Of a DNA stretch of 64,000 nucleotides, positions 37,186 to 47,209 are shown piece after piece. The notes under the pieces were generated by a model, which saw nothing but the letters and a program-made list of their open reading frames with translations, was not told the DNA's origin and made no database searches. The translations under genes were made by a program, and so were the position numbers. The stretch covers positions 75,696,349 through 75,760,348 of the forward strand of contig NC_087062.1 of assembly GCF_963678635.1 (NCBI RefSeq), read 5' to 3'. Each line of letters opens with the position of its first letter. Within the stretch, counting starts at the first letter, position 1. The stretch comes from Symsagittifera roscoffensis (taxonomy: Eukaryota; Xenacoelomorpha; Acoela; Convolutidae).

Positions 37186-37700
37186 CTTCTTTCAGGAGTC
37201 AAAAGAGTCAAGCTCAAATAAGCTCAAATAACCAACACAGCTTACTAACATCATCGCACTACCAATGTTGCAGGAAAATTCCGAGATACTCAAACCAGAT
37301 TAAATTGGATAAAATACTCTTTCCAAACAAAAATCAAATTTTTGTTCAGACCATATGAAAACTTTGTAAAACCCAAGTCAACACTAATCAAAGACAAGCT
37401 GTTTTTAAGAAAACGTCACAACCACAAAACCAACTGAAGAAAACCTGACAAAAAGAAAAAACGTTATAAACAACAAAAAAGATTCTACCCGAAAAAACAC
37501 TCAAAAATGTACTCCAACTGGCCTTACCCACCAGTAGAGGAAGCCCAGAACATGTTCTATAGCCGGCCTTATCTACCGCGCTAGAAAACGCTTAGAACAC
37601 GATCCCACAATTTTTGCTCAGGGTGCCTCTAGGTTGATAAACTCTTTAAAAAACCGAACTAACTAAAAAGCTTCTTCAATAATAACTGATAAAATCACAA

Positions 37701-38209
37701 CTAAAGTTGAACTACTAAATTGGAGAAACAATTTTTTAATGATTTTTCAGAGTAGTAGAACAGATATACATTTGACTGTATTTCAACTACAAAATGGCAA
37801 ACTTAAAAGTTTTGCTTGCCTCAGTCACAACCTTCACTGGATATAAAGTATGGAGCAGACATTGCAGCAACGGACTCTATTGAAACAGAATAATGGCCAA
37901 CTTACATAAGTATCTTTGTCACTTGGCGCTTCACTCCGAGAAGTCAATCGTTTGTCTTGCTACTCAATCAAAAAGAATGGATAGTTGAGAATGCATGTTG
38001 TCTCGCTCTAACTTGTGAAATCGACGCTTCATTAAAACAAATCTGCAAGTTCGATACGATCTCTCATGAATCACAACAATTCCCCAACCTCATCACATTT
38101 ACTTCGCAGACTGAACCAATCTACACTCTCTATAAAAAATACAAAAAACGTTATATCCATCCCTCACGAGAAAAATTTTGAAGTAAAAAATCCTCAGCCC
38201 AGGATGGGT
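37701..38209. other. A-rich DNA between Gag-like relic and LTR-like repeat
   Basis: Holds a 74-codon frame (37957-38181) with no recognisable domain. Probably the remnant of the element's 3' part. Confidence 0.3.
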
Positions 38210-38600
38210 GGAGCCAGTTCAAAACTAGTATTCAATTTCAAATTTAATATTTCTCACTGTAAAATAAAAATAACTAACCAGTCTTGACTCATGACTGCAA
38301 CTTGCAATATAAATTGTAAAGCTGAATCTATTCGTAGTTTCAGTGAGAAGACTTATAATTCAGATTAAAATCAAATGCTTTCTTCTCTCCTCTAATCTGG
38401 CAACAGTCAGTACACCTCTATATCTATTAAGACTAGAAAATATAAGATATGAGAATAAGATTAGGATTGGTATTACACTTAGGAGATGTGCGAACCTATC
38501 CCGCCGAAAAAGATAGCGTAACAAACAGACGGTGTACCCTTATCCGAAATTACTCTATAAGAGGGAAACCCGGACATAAAATCAGTTTCGATTTTCCAAT
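38210..38600 (+). repeat. LTR-like dispersed repeat (+ orientation)
   Basis: About 390 bp that matches the reverse complement of 45150-45550. Shared words in order are GTAGTTTCAG, TAAGATTAGGATTGGTATTA, AAGATAGCGTAACAAACAGA and GAAATTACTCTATAAG. It lies downstream of the Gag-like relic on the same strand, which is where a 3' LTR would be. Exact TG...CA ends and a target duplication could not be fixed. Confidence 0.55.
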
Positions 38601-38998
38601 ATAGTCCTAAGACGCTTGCGCTTTTTTCCAAAAAAATCCTAACAACATTTTCAATAAAAAAATAGTAAGATTATTTTCTGACCAAGGAAACTGGAGAGGA
38701 AGGTAGAGCTCGAATTAGAGCTTAAAAAATGTAGTTTTTTCCTTGCTGACGAGCAAAAGGAAAAAAATTATTAGCTGTAATTATCGTTTTCTAGATTTAA
38801 CTCTCTGAATAATTGTGAGTAGCCTTTTTTCTATAAGACAAAATTGTTTGATTCGCATTTCTATCAGAACTGAAAACTGATTAAATACTTTGTTCTACAC
38901 TACAAAACAATAAAATCATTAGAAAACTATTGATAATGTGACAATAAATTCAGTGTCACAGGTGAACTGCATTTATCCAAGGGTTACCTTTCCATAAA

Positions 38999-39157
38999 AT
39001 GCAATCCCTGGAGCTATCCCAGGAGCCAGACCTAGCCAGAGAAAAATCATGTCGAAGCTGTCGCAGGATTTATGAATCCAGGGCTTGTCAAATCCTTCCA
39101 ACCAAAGAATTTTTCGACAAGCTAGGCTTGAACTGCCAGGTTTTTGATGAAACTTAA
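38999..39157 (+). CDS. Short cysteine-containing ORF, unidentified
   Basis: ATG to TAA, 52 codons, inside a frame open from 38966. The translation starts MQSLELSQEPDLAREKSCRS and continues with C-x2-C (SCRSC), a third cysteine about 10 residues later and a fourth near the end (GLNCQVFDET). Composition is balanced, unlike nearby A-rich noise. A CAG acceptor-like site precedes the open frame at 38958-38960, but it has no good pyrimidine tract. It could be an exon fragment, a relic from the adjacent retroelement, or chance. Confidence 0.25.
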   Translation: MQSLELSQEPDLAREKSCRSCRRIYESRACQILPTKEFFDKLGLNCQVFDET

Positions 39158-39209
39158 CTTCTGCGCGGATACAAAAAATCTGAAATTTTTGGCCAAAAGT
39201 TTTTACTCA

Positions 39210-41170
39210 CAAGCTAGTGATCTCTATGCAATGCAAATGATCCCTATGTAAACCCAAAACTCTCCAAAAATCAGTGATCCCTACTTATAAATAATGATCC
39301 GTGTGTAAAACGAACGAATCGGATGTAAAACCAATGATACCTTTGTATTAATGAAGATCACTATGAAAAACTATGTGTATCTAATTATTCCGATGTATGA
39401 CTATTGATACCTTTGTGTACCAAATGATCCCTAAGTTCAACTAGTGATACCTATATATATTTTAACACCCTTTTTCTTAACGGATGATCCTTATAAAAAA
39501 CAAATGATAGCTAAGTATAACTAATCATCCCTTTGTATAACTAAAGAGTCGTACTTACCAGCAATGACCCCTATATTTAACTAATGATCCCTAAGAACAG
39601 TCAATGGTCTTTACGTATAACTGAGTATGCCTAAAATTAAACTGTGATACTTATTCATAAATAATGAGCCCTAGGTCTACCAAAAGATCACTTTGAATAA
39701 CATATAATCCCCACTTATAACCAGTGATCTCTTGGTGTACCTAAATATCCCTATGTATGCCAATTGATCACTATGTATAACTAATGCTCTCAATGTAAAA
39801 TGAATGAAACCTATGTTTAACCAATGATACTTATGTATAACCAATGATCTTTTTGTATAACTTTTGATACTTTTGTATACCCAATGATCCCTAAGTATCA
39901 CAAAGCTGTACTTAGATTTAACCAATGATCTCTATTTTTAACCAATGATCTCTAACCCTATAAATAACCAAAGTTCCTCAAGTTTAACAAATGAACGTAT
40001 TGTATAACTAAACAATTTTATACGAAACTATTCATCCCTTTATGTAAGTATTGAACCTTCAAAACATCCAACAGTCTCTACGTATACCAAATTATGCCTA
40101 TATCGAACCAATGATCCCTATAATTAAATAATAAGCCCGACCAAAAACTCGCTATGAACAACTACAGACCCCTATTATTAACTTATAATCTCAATGTTTA
40201 CCTAATGATCCCTATGATTGCTTAATGATCCCTAGGTACAACTAAAGATCTCTATGTAAAACGAATAAACTCTATGTATAACAAATGATACCTACTTGTA
40301 TTTTAAAAATGGATATGTTCAACCAGTGATCTCTAAGTATAACCAATGATCCCTCTGTATACTACTAACCCTATATGTGAATCATGATCCTTGTGTATAA
40401 CTACTTAGTCCTCTGCTTAACTTAAGTTCCCTGTATATGACTAGTGATCCCTGTTTGCCTAATGGTTACTATGTATAACAACTGATATCTTTGTATACCG
40501 AATGATTCTCAAAAAAACTATAAAAAACAAAGATTGATATGTATAAGAAGTGTTCCCTATTTCTTACGGATAATCCCTATAAATAACTAATATACCCTAA
40601 AAATAACTAATGAACCCTTCATTTAACCAAAAATTCTTTGTAAAATTAATGATCCCTATATATAACTAATGATCCCTGCAAACAACTAATAGTCTCCTAG
40701 TACACCTAATTATGCCTATGTATAAACAATGATACTTTATTAAATACAATGAGCCATTTTTATACCAAAAGATGCTTGTGAATATCAGATGATTCCTGTG
40801 TAACACTAATTATCCATATGTGTACCTAAAGATCCCTCTGTTTTAAATAATGTTTCCTTTGTATTCTTTTGATACTTCTTTATAACTAATGATCCCTTTC
40901 TTAACGGATGATCCCTAAAAAGAACTAACTATCCCTAATTATAACTAATGAGTCCTTTGTATATCTAAAGAGTCCTAAGTAAAACTATTGATAACTATAT
41001 ATAACTTAAAATCCTTAAAAATATCTAATTATTTCTACGTATACATAATTAGGCTTATATATAACCAATGAATGATCTTTATGTTTGATTAAAGAGCCCT
41101 TTGTCTACCAAAAGATTGCTATGAATAACTTATGATCTATATAATTGACTAATGATCTCTGAGTATATTA
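39210..41170. repeat. Diverged minisatellite, about 20 bp unit
   Basis: About 2 kb of variants of CTATGTATAACTAATGATCC. GATCC or GATCT followed by CTATGTATAAC recurs every 18-22 bases, with frequent substitution (CCAATGATCC, TTTGTATACC, AAGAGTCC). No internal pure stretch remains, so the array is old. Short open frames in it are periodic artefacts. Confidence 0.85.
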
Positions 41171-41189
41171 ATTGATCTGTGATCGCAGA

Positions 41190-41940
41190 CTCGAACGACA
41201 TTTTGACTGCGCTCGAAATCAGGTGATTAAAGATTCGCAGTCTGAACCGCGATTAGCAATGGTTGAGAAAACCGTCGCTTATTCGCATAATCAGAAGAAA
41301 ACACTGTCGTTATCATGGTTTTTGACAAAACGCAGAGTGTCGGACAAAATACAACAGATTGCCCAATCGTGTTGTCATCTGCCGAAGACGTAGAGGACAG
41401 TTAAGGAAAGGAGCATGGCTCGAACGATATGAAAGTGCTGAAGAGCTCATCTCCAAGAAAATCATAAGGAGGGTGGAAGACGACACAGACAACGCCGGAA
41501 GTTATCAAGGTTGAATCATCCAGTAGTCCGCCAAGGGCGCAGGAGGCTGATATTTTGAGCAAAAGCAGTCTGATTAGGACACCAAATTTGATATTACGAC
41601 GAGTATCAAACGGTGGATGTAATATCCGTGCAAAACGATTAGGAGTATGCCGGAGCCAGCGACCCAAAAACTATCAGTAGAGCCGTTGACTAAAGTTGAG
41701 TAAATTGCGTCGATAAAAATCGGAACGAGCAAAGAGGTCAGGCCTGAAGATTGGAAAGACGTCATCGTTGAAACCGCAGAATTGGCCATTACCAGTGGTG
41801 AGTCTAGTGATCCAATGGCCCTTGATGCTAGATCTGGAACAGCGAAATCGGCCAATACCAGTGGCGAGTCTAGCTATCCAATGACAACCGATGAACTGTC
41901 TGCCATCAGCATGACGGAAGAAGATTTCAAAAAAACTTAA
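41190..41940 (+). pseudogene. Relic of a protein-coding sequence, product unknown
   Basis: This segment is distinctly richer in G and C than both sides and has codon-like composition in overlapping tracts of different frames. Examples are a tract ending SAEDVEDS-stop near 41400, a tract with VIKVESSSSPPRAQEADILS around 41490-41550, and a final tract 41704-41940 (78 codons) ending ISMTEEDFKKT-stop. The last tract contains a duplicated phrase, TSGESSDPM and TSGESSYPM. Stops and frame changes separate the tracts, so it cannot encode one protein as it stands. It resembles an acidic, Ser/Thr-rich nuclear or structural protein, but no family is recognised. A processed pseudogene or dead transposon ORF are both possible. 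Confidence 0.45.
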
Positions 41941-42879
41941 CTTTCCTATGAAGGGGAGAAAATAAATGAGATTAGATTTGCAATATTGTACCGACGGTAC
42001 TAATAAAACGAATTTAACGGAGTTCTTGGAACTAAAAACTTTTACGCATTAAAATTGATAAACATTTTATGTTGTTGTCAAATTGTCGAAAGGGGAGTCT
42101 AGTAGAGACTAATTAGTAATGCCCAGGTCTTTGTTATAGTTAGCATGAACATAACGTAACGCCATTGGCGCTAGTTTTAAGTTGAATTCAAGTTGATCCT
42201 CTTGCGTCTCAGCTTAACATGTAACAACGAGGTTACTTTCTCAGATGATATCAAAACATTGCAGTAAAATTCCATAACACTAGCCGTGGGAGCCGCAAAA
42301 TCCTTTATTTCGTAACAAGCTTTTCGAAATTTGTAAATTGGAGCAATTCTGCCTTAATAAGTATTTTTCCCTAGCAAGTTGATTTTATTTGAAAAACATT
42401 TTTGAATAAAGATAAGCAGTGTTTGACATTTTTTTTCTGTACTTGACGTTTTTGGTCATTGTTTGGCTTTTTTATGAGTTTCCCACCAATGTTGGGTAAT
42501 TTTGAAAACAAAAGTTGATAATTTTAAAAATGCTGCAGCTTCTTGAGACTGAAAACTGAAACAGGAGTCAAGAAAATTGACCAGCATTGGCACGAATAAA
42601 AAACCCACTTAAACTGCAAACATGAGATGTGCTCATTGACAAAAGCTATGCTTTCGTTTCAACTTTTTCTACTCAAATACACAACTGCAAACCTGAGTGT
42701 CAATGCCAATCAAGTCATAAAAGCAGGAAGTAGTTAAGTTTTTTTACATTAAAATGTAGATTTTTTTAAATATCGAACCTGAAAATTCGAAAAGTAGCTG
42801 TAACTGTTGGGCATTTTTAGAATCAATTAGCTTCGTCATTATGCGCAATTCAAAACATATCGGCCATTATGCGCAAAAT
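41941..42879. other. AT-rich non-coding stretch
   Basis: Nothing recognised apart from short AT-rich direct words near the transposon fragment (CATTATGCGCAA twice, 42837-42876). Confidence 0.5.
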
Positions 42880-43163
42880 CGAATTAAGTGCAAAGTTTGC
42901 GGATTCGACTTACATTTTGCGGAATCCACTTACAGTTGCGGAATCCAGATCAACTAGCTATATTTGCATGTTGCGGAATCCGCAACAAAATAAAAGTGCC
43001 GATAAAATTTACGTTACAGTTATTTGTACGCGGAATCCACTGAAGTTTTGTCTGTAGAATCCACTAACATTTTGGAAAATATTTAAAGACTTGTCTCTGG
43101 AATCCAGAAATATACAGACACAAAATTGTGCGCCTATCCATTGCACAGTTTGGTCTCGTGTTG
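42880..43163 (-). mobile_element. Truncated, inverted copy of the 679 bp inverted-repeat transposon
   Basis: The reverse complement follows 14830-15130: CGAGACCAAAC at the outer end, then ACAATTTTGTGTCTG, AATTTTGTCGGCAC-like and GATTCCGCAACTG-like words. It has about 20 extra bases inside the end and lacks the rest of the element, so only one terminus is preserved. Units GCGGAATCCACTTACAGTTG are the complement of the internal repeat unit. Flanked by AAAATCGAATTA on both sides (42876 and 43211). Confidence 0.75.
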
Positions 43164-43329
43164 ATTTTGATTAAATTCTTTTTTTCAAATTGCTATGAAG
43201 TTTCAAACATAAAATCGAATTATGCGCAAAATTTTCTGAAAACAACCTGAACTAACAGCGGGAAGCCTTAAAGCTCATGTTTTTTGGTTAGCTCGTTAAA
43301 AATTAGAAATTTGAACTCTCCTCATCTCA

Positions 43330-43550
43330 ATATATTTGATTGAGTCGGCTAAGTTTTGCTCAAAAGGTCGTTTCGAAGAGATATTAACAGTGCTCAACCT
43401 ATTTTGATTGTATCCGTCTTGAGTTTGACCATGCCTGGCCTATTGTTTGAATTGTTCTACCAAACATGGATATATTGTGACGCATACAATGACGCATGCG
43501 TAGACATTCTGCTCGACTTAAAACTGCTTTTCGACCGCAAAAATCAGTCA
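43330..43550. repeat. TCGA-core repeat fragment
   Basis: CTCAACCTATTTTGATTGT, CATGCCTGGCCTATTG, GCTCGACTTAAAACTGCTTT and TCGACCGC parallel 25330-25520, including the order in which they occur. A further trace is at 44100-44150 (TTTTCTCGACCAAAAG). Confidence 0.5.
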
Positions 43551-44440
43551 TAAACATGCAGCTTTTTGATATTGACAGGCGAAATAGAAGGCAAGTTTGA
43601 CCAGGTTTGAATGGAGGAAAATGTCAGAAACACTTTGAAGTAGAGATATCCGCTTTGACAAAAGGCTAAGGTCGCAAAACTTCTTTTTCATAAAAAGGTT
43701 TCAGTGGCAAAACTGCAATATCTTATTTCAAATAAAAATACAGTTGAGATTGGAAAATATTTGCGATGAATTTTGTATATGGTCAGCTATTGAATGCATT
43801 CTATTGATTGCAAAACTCACGTCAAAGTATTGACTTGAAATCAATTTGGTTTTGCCCGTCAATGTGAACTATTTGTTAAGTACCTCCTTCTCAAAGTTAT
43901 GATATAACGTTTATAATATTTTTGGACTCTGTAGACTTTTTCAACAACATTTTTCTTAAAAACGTGAGTGAAACTAATCAGCTTAACGGCTTCAATTGAT
44001 AATTTTTAAACTTGAATTTAGCAATTAATTCTGCAAAAAAGAGTAACTTTTTGTATTTTTTTGTTTTTTTTTTGAAGCAAGACATAATTTGGGTGTTTTA
44101 ATTTTCTCGACCAAAAGTTTCTCCAACATTTAATTTTCTCCACCAAAGGCCAATCAATATATTCTTGTGAGCCATGCAGGCTTACAGAATATTTCGGATA
44201 CCAATGTCCGATACCAACCTATAAGTTAAATATATTCATTATATTCGACTTTTTCGGGACTTTGTGGGTTTTTTACCTTATATTTTCAGACAATTCGGTC
44301 GAACTTTTCAACACCCCCTGTAATACTTTTGGTGCACCCTTTAACCATATACAAGGTATTTTAAACTAGTATCGGGCAGCTTGAACTAGTTAAATACCCT
44401 TAGAAAAACTGTCGATTGATTGTTAGAATAATTATTTACA
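43551..44440. other. AT-rich DNA downstream of the Wnt exon
   Basis: No gene recognised. On the minus strand this is beyond the probable 3' end of the Wnt gene. Confidence 0.5.
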
Positions 44441-44449
44441 AAGAATAGG

Positions 44450-44455
44450 TTTATT
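44450..44455 (-). promoter_or_regulatory. Candidate polyadenylation signal for the Wnt gene
   Basis: TTTATT on the top strand is AATAAA on the minus strand, about 145 bases past the Wnt stop codon. Confidence 0.45.
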
Positions 44456-44599
44456 TCCAGTCAGTTAATTGAAACATAAAAAATCTAATTAAGCATTGAA
44501 CAATCATTTGGCACTCATTCAATCAGACATCATGATTGGTTTGTTCTTGTTCGTGTAAGTTGAAACCGACCAATGAGATAAGAACTTATAGTCGTAGCG

Positions 44600-44914
44600 T
44601 CACTTGCAAATCGGCTGTTCTTTGGTGTCGTAACACACTTGGCATTCAACTTGACAGCACCAATGAAACACACAGTTGCATTCAACAGCAATCTCTCTTC
44701 GGATAAGTTCAAACTGCCCCGAGCAGCAGGATATTTCGCATTCTTTGTGGTTGGCTGTTTCCGAGGGGCACTCGGCTCCCGACTCCAGACACACCGCCTC
44801 GGACTCCATGCTAGAGTATACCATCTGGGTTTTCCTGGCTTGTTCGAATGGGTCATCGGTGGGCACCAAATTGGGAAGTTCGGTTTTGGAGGAGAACTCA
44901 TTGCCAAGTTTCAC
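44600..44914 (-). CDS. Wnt ligand, terminal exon (C-terminal cysteine-rich domain)
   Basis: The exon starts after the acceptor TTTTTTGCTAG in phase 0 and reads 104 codons to TGA. The last 63 residues hold twelve cysteines in the Wnt order: single C, single C, C-x3-CC, C-x-C, WCC, C, C, and a final C followed by K at the end. The diagnostic phrase is ECNCVFHWCCQVEC, matching the C-N-C-x-F-H-W-C-C-x-V-x-C signature of secreted Wnt glycoproteins, which signal through Frizzled receptors. Unusual points: the first two cysteines are only seven positions apart, shorter than usual, and the normal G-R-G after the double cysteine is replaced by SGQF. The palmitoleoylated loop and the N-terminal domain must be in upstream exons at higher coordinates; none was recognised here. 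Subfamily not assigned. Confidence 0.9.
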   Translation of the reverse strand: MKLGNEFSSKTELPNLVPTDDPFEQARKTQMVYSSMESEAVCLESGAECPSETANHKECEISCCSGQFELIRREIAVECNCVFHWCCQVECQVCYDTKEQPICK

Positions 44915-45149
44915 CTAGCAAAAAATTAAGCGTAATACTTGTCTATAAGTTCAATAATTTCTAAATTCAATCCGTTTTTTCTAAATTAGTTGCTTAGCTC
45001 AAAACGCAATGAAATTTCGATAAACCGCGACAAAAAAGGAGAGAAAAAACCAATGCAACTTAATCAAATTTATCATCAGAGTTCGGCAAATTTTCACCAG
45101 ATATTGCAAAGATAAAGGCTCCAAAAGCTAAGTTATTGGCGAAAGAAAT

Positions 45150-45550
45150 GAGCTGGGACAGAAGGTCTAACTCATAGAGTAATTTCAGATAAGGTACACC
45201 GTCTGCTCGTCACGCTATCTTATTTTCGGCCGGATAAATTCGTGCAACTTCTTAGTCTAATACCGATCTTAATCTTACTCTTATATCTCTTAGTCTCAAT
45301 ATATCTAGAGTATACTGGTTTGTTACGAGTTGGTCTCTTGGAAGAAGCAACTAAGCTGTAAGTTAAATTCAGAATAATCTGGTGCTGAAACTACAAGTAA
45401 TTTCAGCACTTACAAATAAATGGGTTGTTAGTTAGATGGATCATGATTGGTCAGTATTAAAAATTTTATAGTGATAAAATATTCAATAATAAAGTATAGT
45501 TTAGATCTGGTTCCAGAGACATGATTCATAAACAACGATATTAAAAAAAC
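45150..45550 (-). repeat. LTR-like dispersed repeat (- orientation)
   Basis: Inverted copy of 38210-38600. On the top strand it reads GGTACACCGTCTGCTCGTCA, GCTATCTTATTTTCGGCCGG, then ACTACAAGTAATTTCAGC. It lies just upstream of the Wnt exon, presumably in its last intron. No internal retroelement sequence was seen next to it, so it may be a solo LTR. Confidence 0.55.
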
Positions 45551-47209
45551 ACCGTGTGTATCCATGATTTGTATGAAAAAATAAATTTATTTATTTTGAT
45601 TGGATTTTCTGACGGAATAAACGTGCCCAAGAAAAGGTTGAAAAAAGGAGAAATTTGTGCTCACTTTATGGATAATTTTCAGCGGAAGTTTTGTTTTTAT
45701 CTTGGCCGGTTCCCTTTTTGAAAACAAAATGAGACTACCAGAAGCCGAAACAACGTGTTTTTTGAGGATTTGTGTTTTGATTGACTAAAACTTCAACATT
45801 TTTGAATATGAAAAGGTTTCTTCAAGAGCCTTATGAAACTATCAGACTCTGAATGTTCCGACTTTACTTAAGGCCAATTGAATAATTTGTTTGGTTGAAT
45901 CAGAAGTAATTGTTTTTCATTTTTTCTTCGTTTTATCCCCCTACACGCTTTGTAAAAGACGGTTCCCAAGCTTATCACCCAGCGTTTTTTAACCCCTTTT
46001 TCTTAACCACCTCTGATATAAGCCCAGATCTAGATTGCTCCACTACAATTTAACCCCTTTTTGAACCAAATCGTTAGAATCAAAAGGGAACTTGCTTTAA
46101 AGGAGTTCGGAAACGTCGGTAAACGTCAAAGCTTTAATTGCAAAAATTGTTGTGTTGCAAAACGAAATAACATGCAAGCTGCCAGAGGCAGTTTAGATTT
46201 GAACAGAAAAGACCTTACCGATAGTCTAGACTTTGAAATGAACTTGAAAATAATCCGATCGGCATGATTCAAGTTATTGGACAAAAATGATTAGATTTCG
46301 CCAAAACTGAACCTGATTTTGAAAACTATTTTGCTGAAAATAGATTAGATGGTTGAACTTAAATGATTTATGGAATGAAAATTGACAAGAGACAGCATTT
46401 TGCAAATGCGAGTCAAGCCTATGCCTTTTTTACGTCTCTGGAAGAGTGCAAAGAGACATCTTTTCACAAACAAAAGGAAAAAACTTTTTTATTTAAAAAT
46501 ATATACAAAGAGCAAACGAAAAAAAGTTTAGTTTACGTTCGCCGTAGTGCGAAAAAAATAGAACTCAGTTTTCTCTTCGTTAACCTGCATATGATTCTTC
46601 TTTTTTCGTTCAGGACTCAGTACTTTTTGTTTTTTTTGTAAACTGGTGCCCGCTCGAGGCGTTAGGGAGACTACGTTTTTGAACGGTGGCATGTTTTTGC
46701 AAGTTTGCTTATTTTTTTCCATATAACAGGGTGTGAATAACTAAATATAACTGTATGTCATAATGCCAGCCCTCCGCAGCATTTTTTTTCTTGCCAAATC
46801 GGATGCTGCCGCATCTCTTTGGTTCCATAGTGAAATGAGGATCAGGACTTCTCGGTTCGGAACGAGACTTTCAGGTAGTTAGATCCAAAATACAGGCAAC
46901 GCTCGTCAACATTTGCATTTTTTCCGACTCGTTTATGGTGCGACATCTTACTAATTAAACTTCATCGTTTATTATCGTACCAGCTAATATTTCTTCTTCT
47001 TTTTCAAAAGCTAGTGAGGGTAACAGCGTAAGTGCTAATGCAAGCTCATGTTTGTTTTGTACTCCTTTTTTTTGTCCGAGTTCCGCAATTTTTCTTGTAA
47101 ATTTTTGAGAAAGACGAAAAAAAACATCCAGATAGCTTCGTTTCAGGGACGTTTTTTCAAAAGGTTTGAAGAGCGGCCTGCTCGAAACCTCGCAACATTT
47201 TTTCAGGTT
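45551..47209. other. AT-rich DNA between Wnt exon and satellite array
   Basis: No gene or Wnt exon recognised. The frames at 46061-46267 and 46363-46641 are lysine- or phenylalanine-rich without domains. Confidence 0.5.

Larger units (their letters stand above)
32995..37700 (+). mobile_element. Eroded retroelement-like body, copy R3 (longest)
   Basis: Starts with the same TTTTCAAAGACGAAAAC leader and extends further than R1 or R2, reaching a Gag-like stretch and, after more A-rich relic DNA, the LTR-like sequence at 38210-38600. No reverse transcriptase, integrase or protease motif was found, so the polymerase region is missing or unrecognisable. Probably a truncated LTR retrotransposon; the orientation (+) comes from the Gag-like frame. 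Confidence 0.5.

Noticed and set aside
39210-41170. CRISPR-like array of short repeats
   Set aside because: Units are contiguous and diverged with no constant repeat and unique spacers; the context is eukaryotic. It is a minisatellite.
44530-44907. A 125-codon minus-strand frame overlapping the Wnt exon
   Set aside because: It is longer than the Wnt frame but out of phase; only the 44600-44914 frame carries the Wnt cysteine signature and a matching acceptor.
46363-46641. Upstream exon of the Wnt gene
   Set aside because: It is on the wrong strand and has no Wnt cysteines or CHGVSGSC-type motif.
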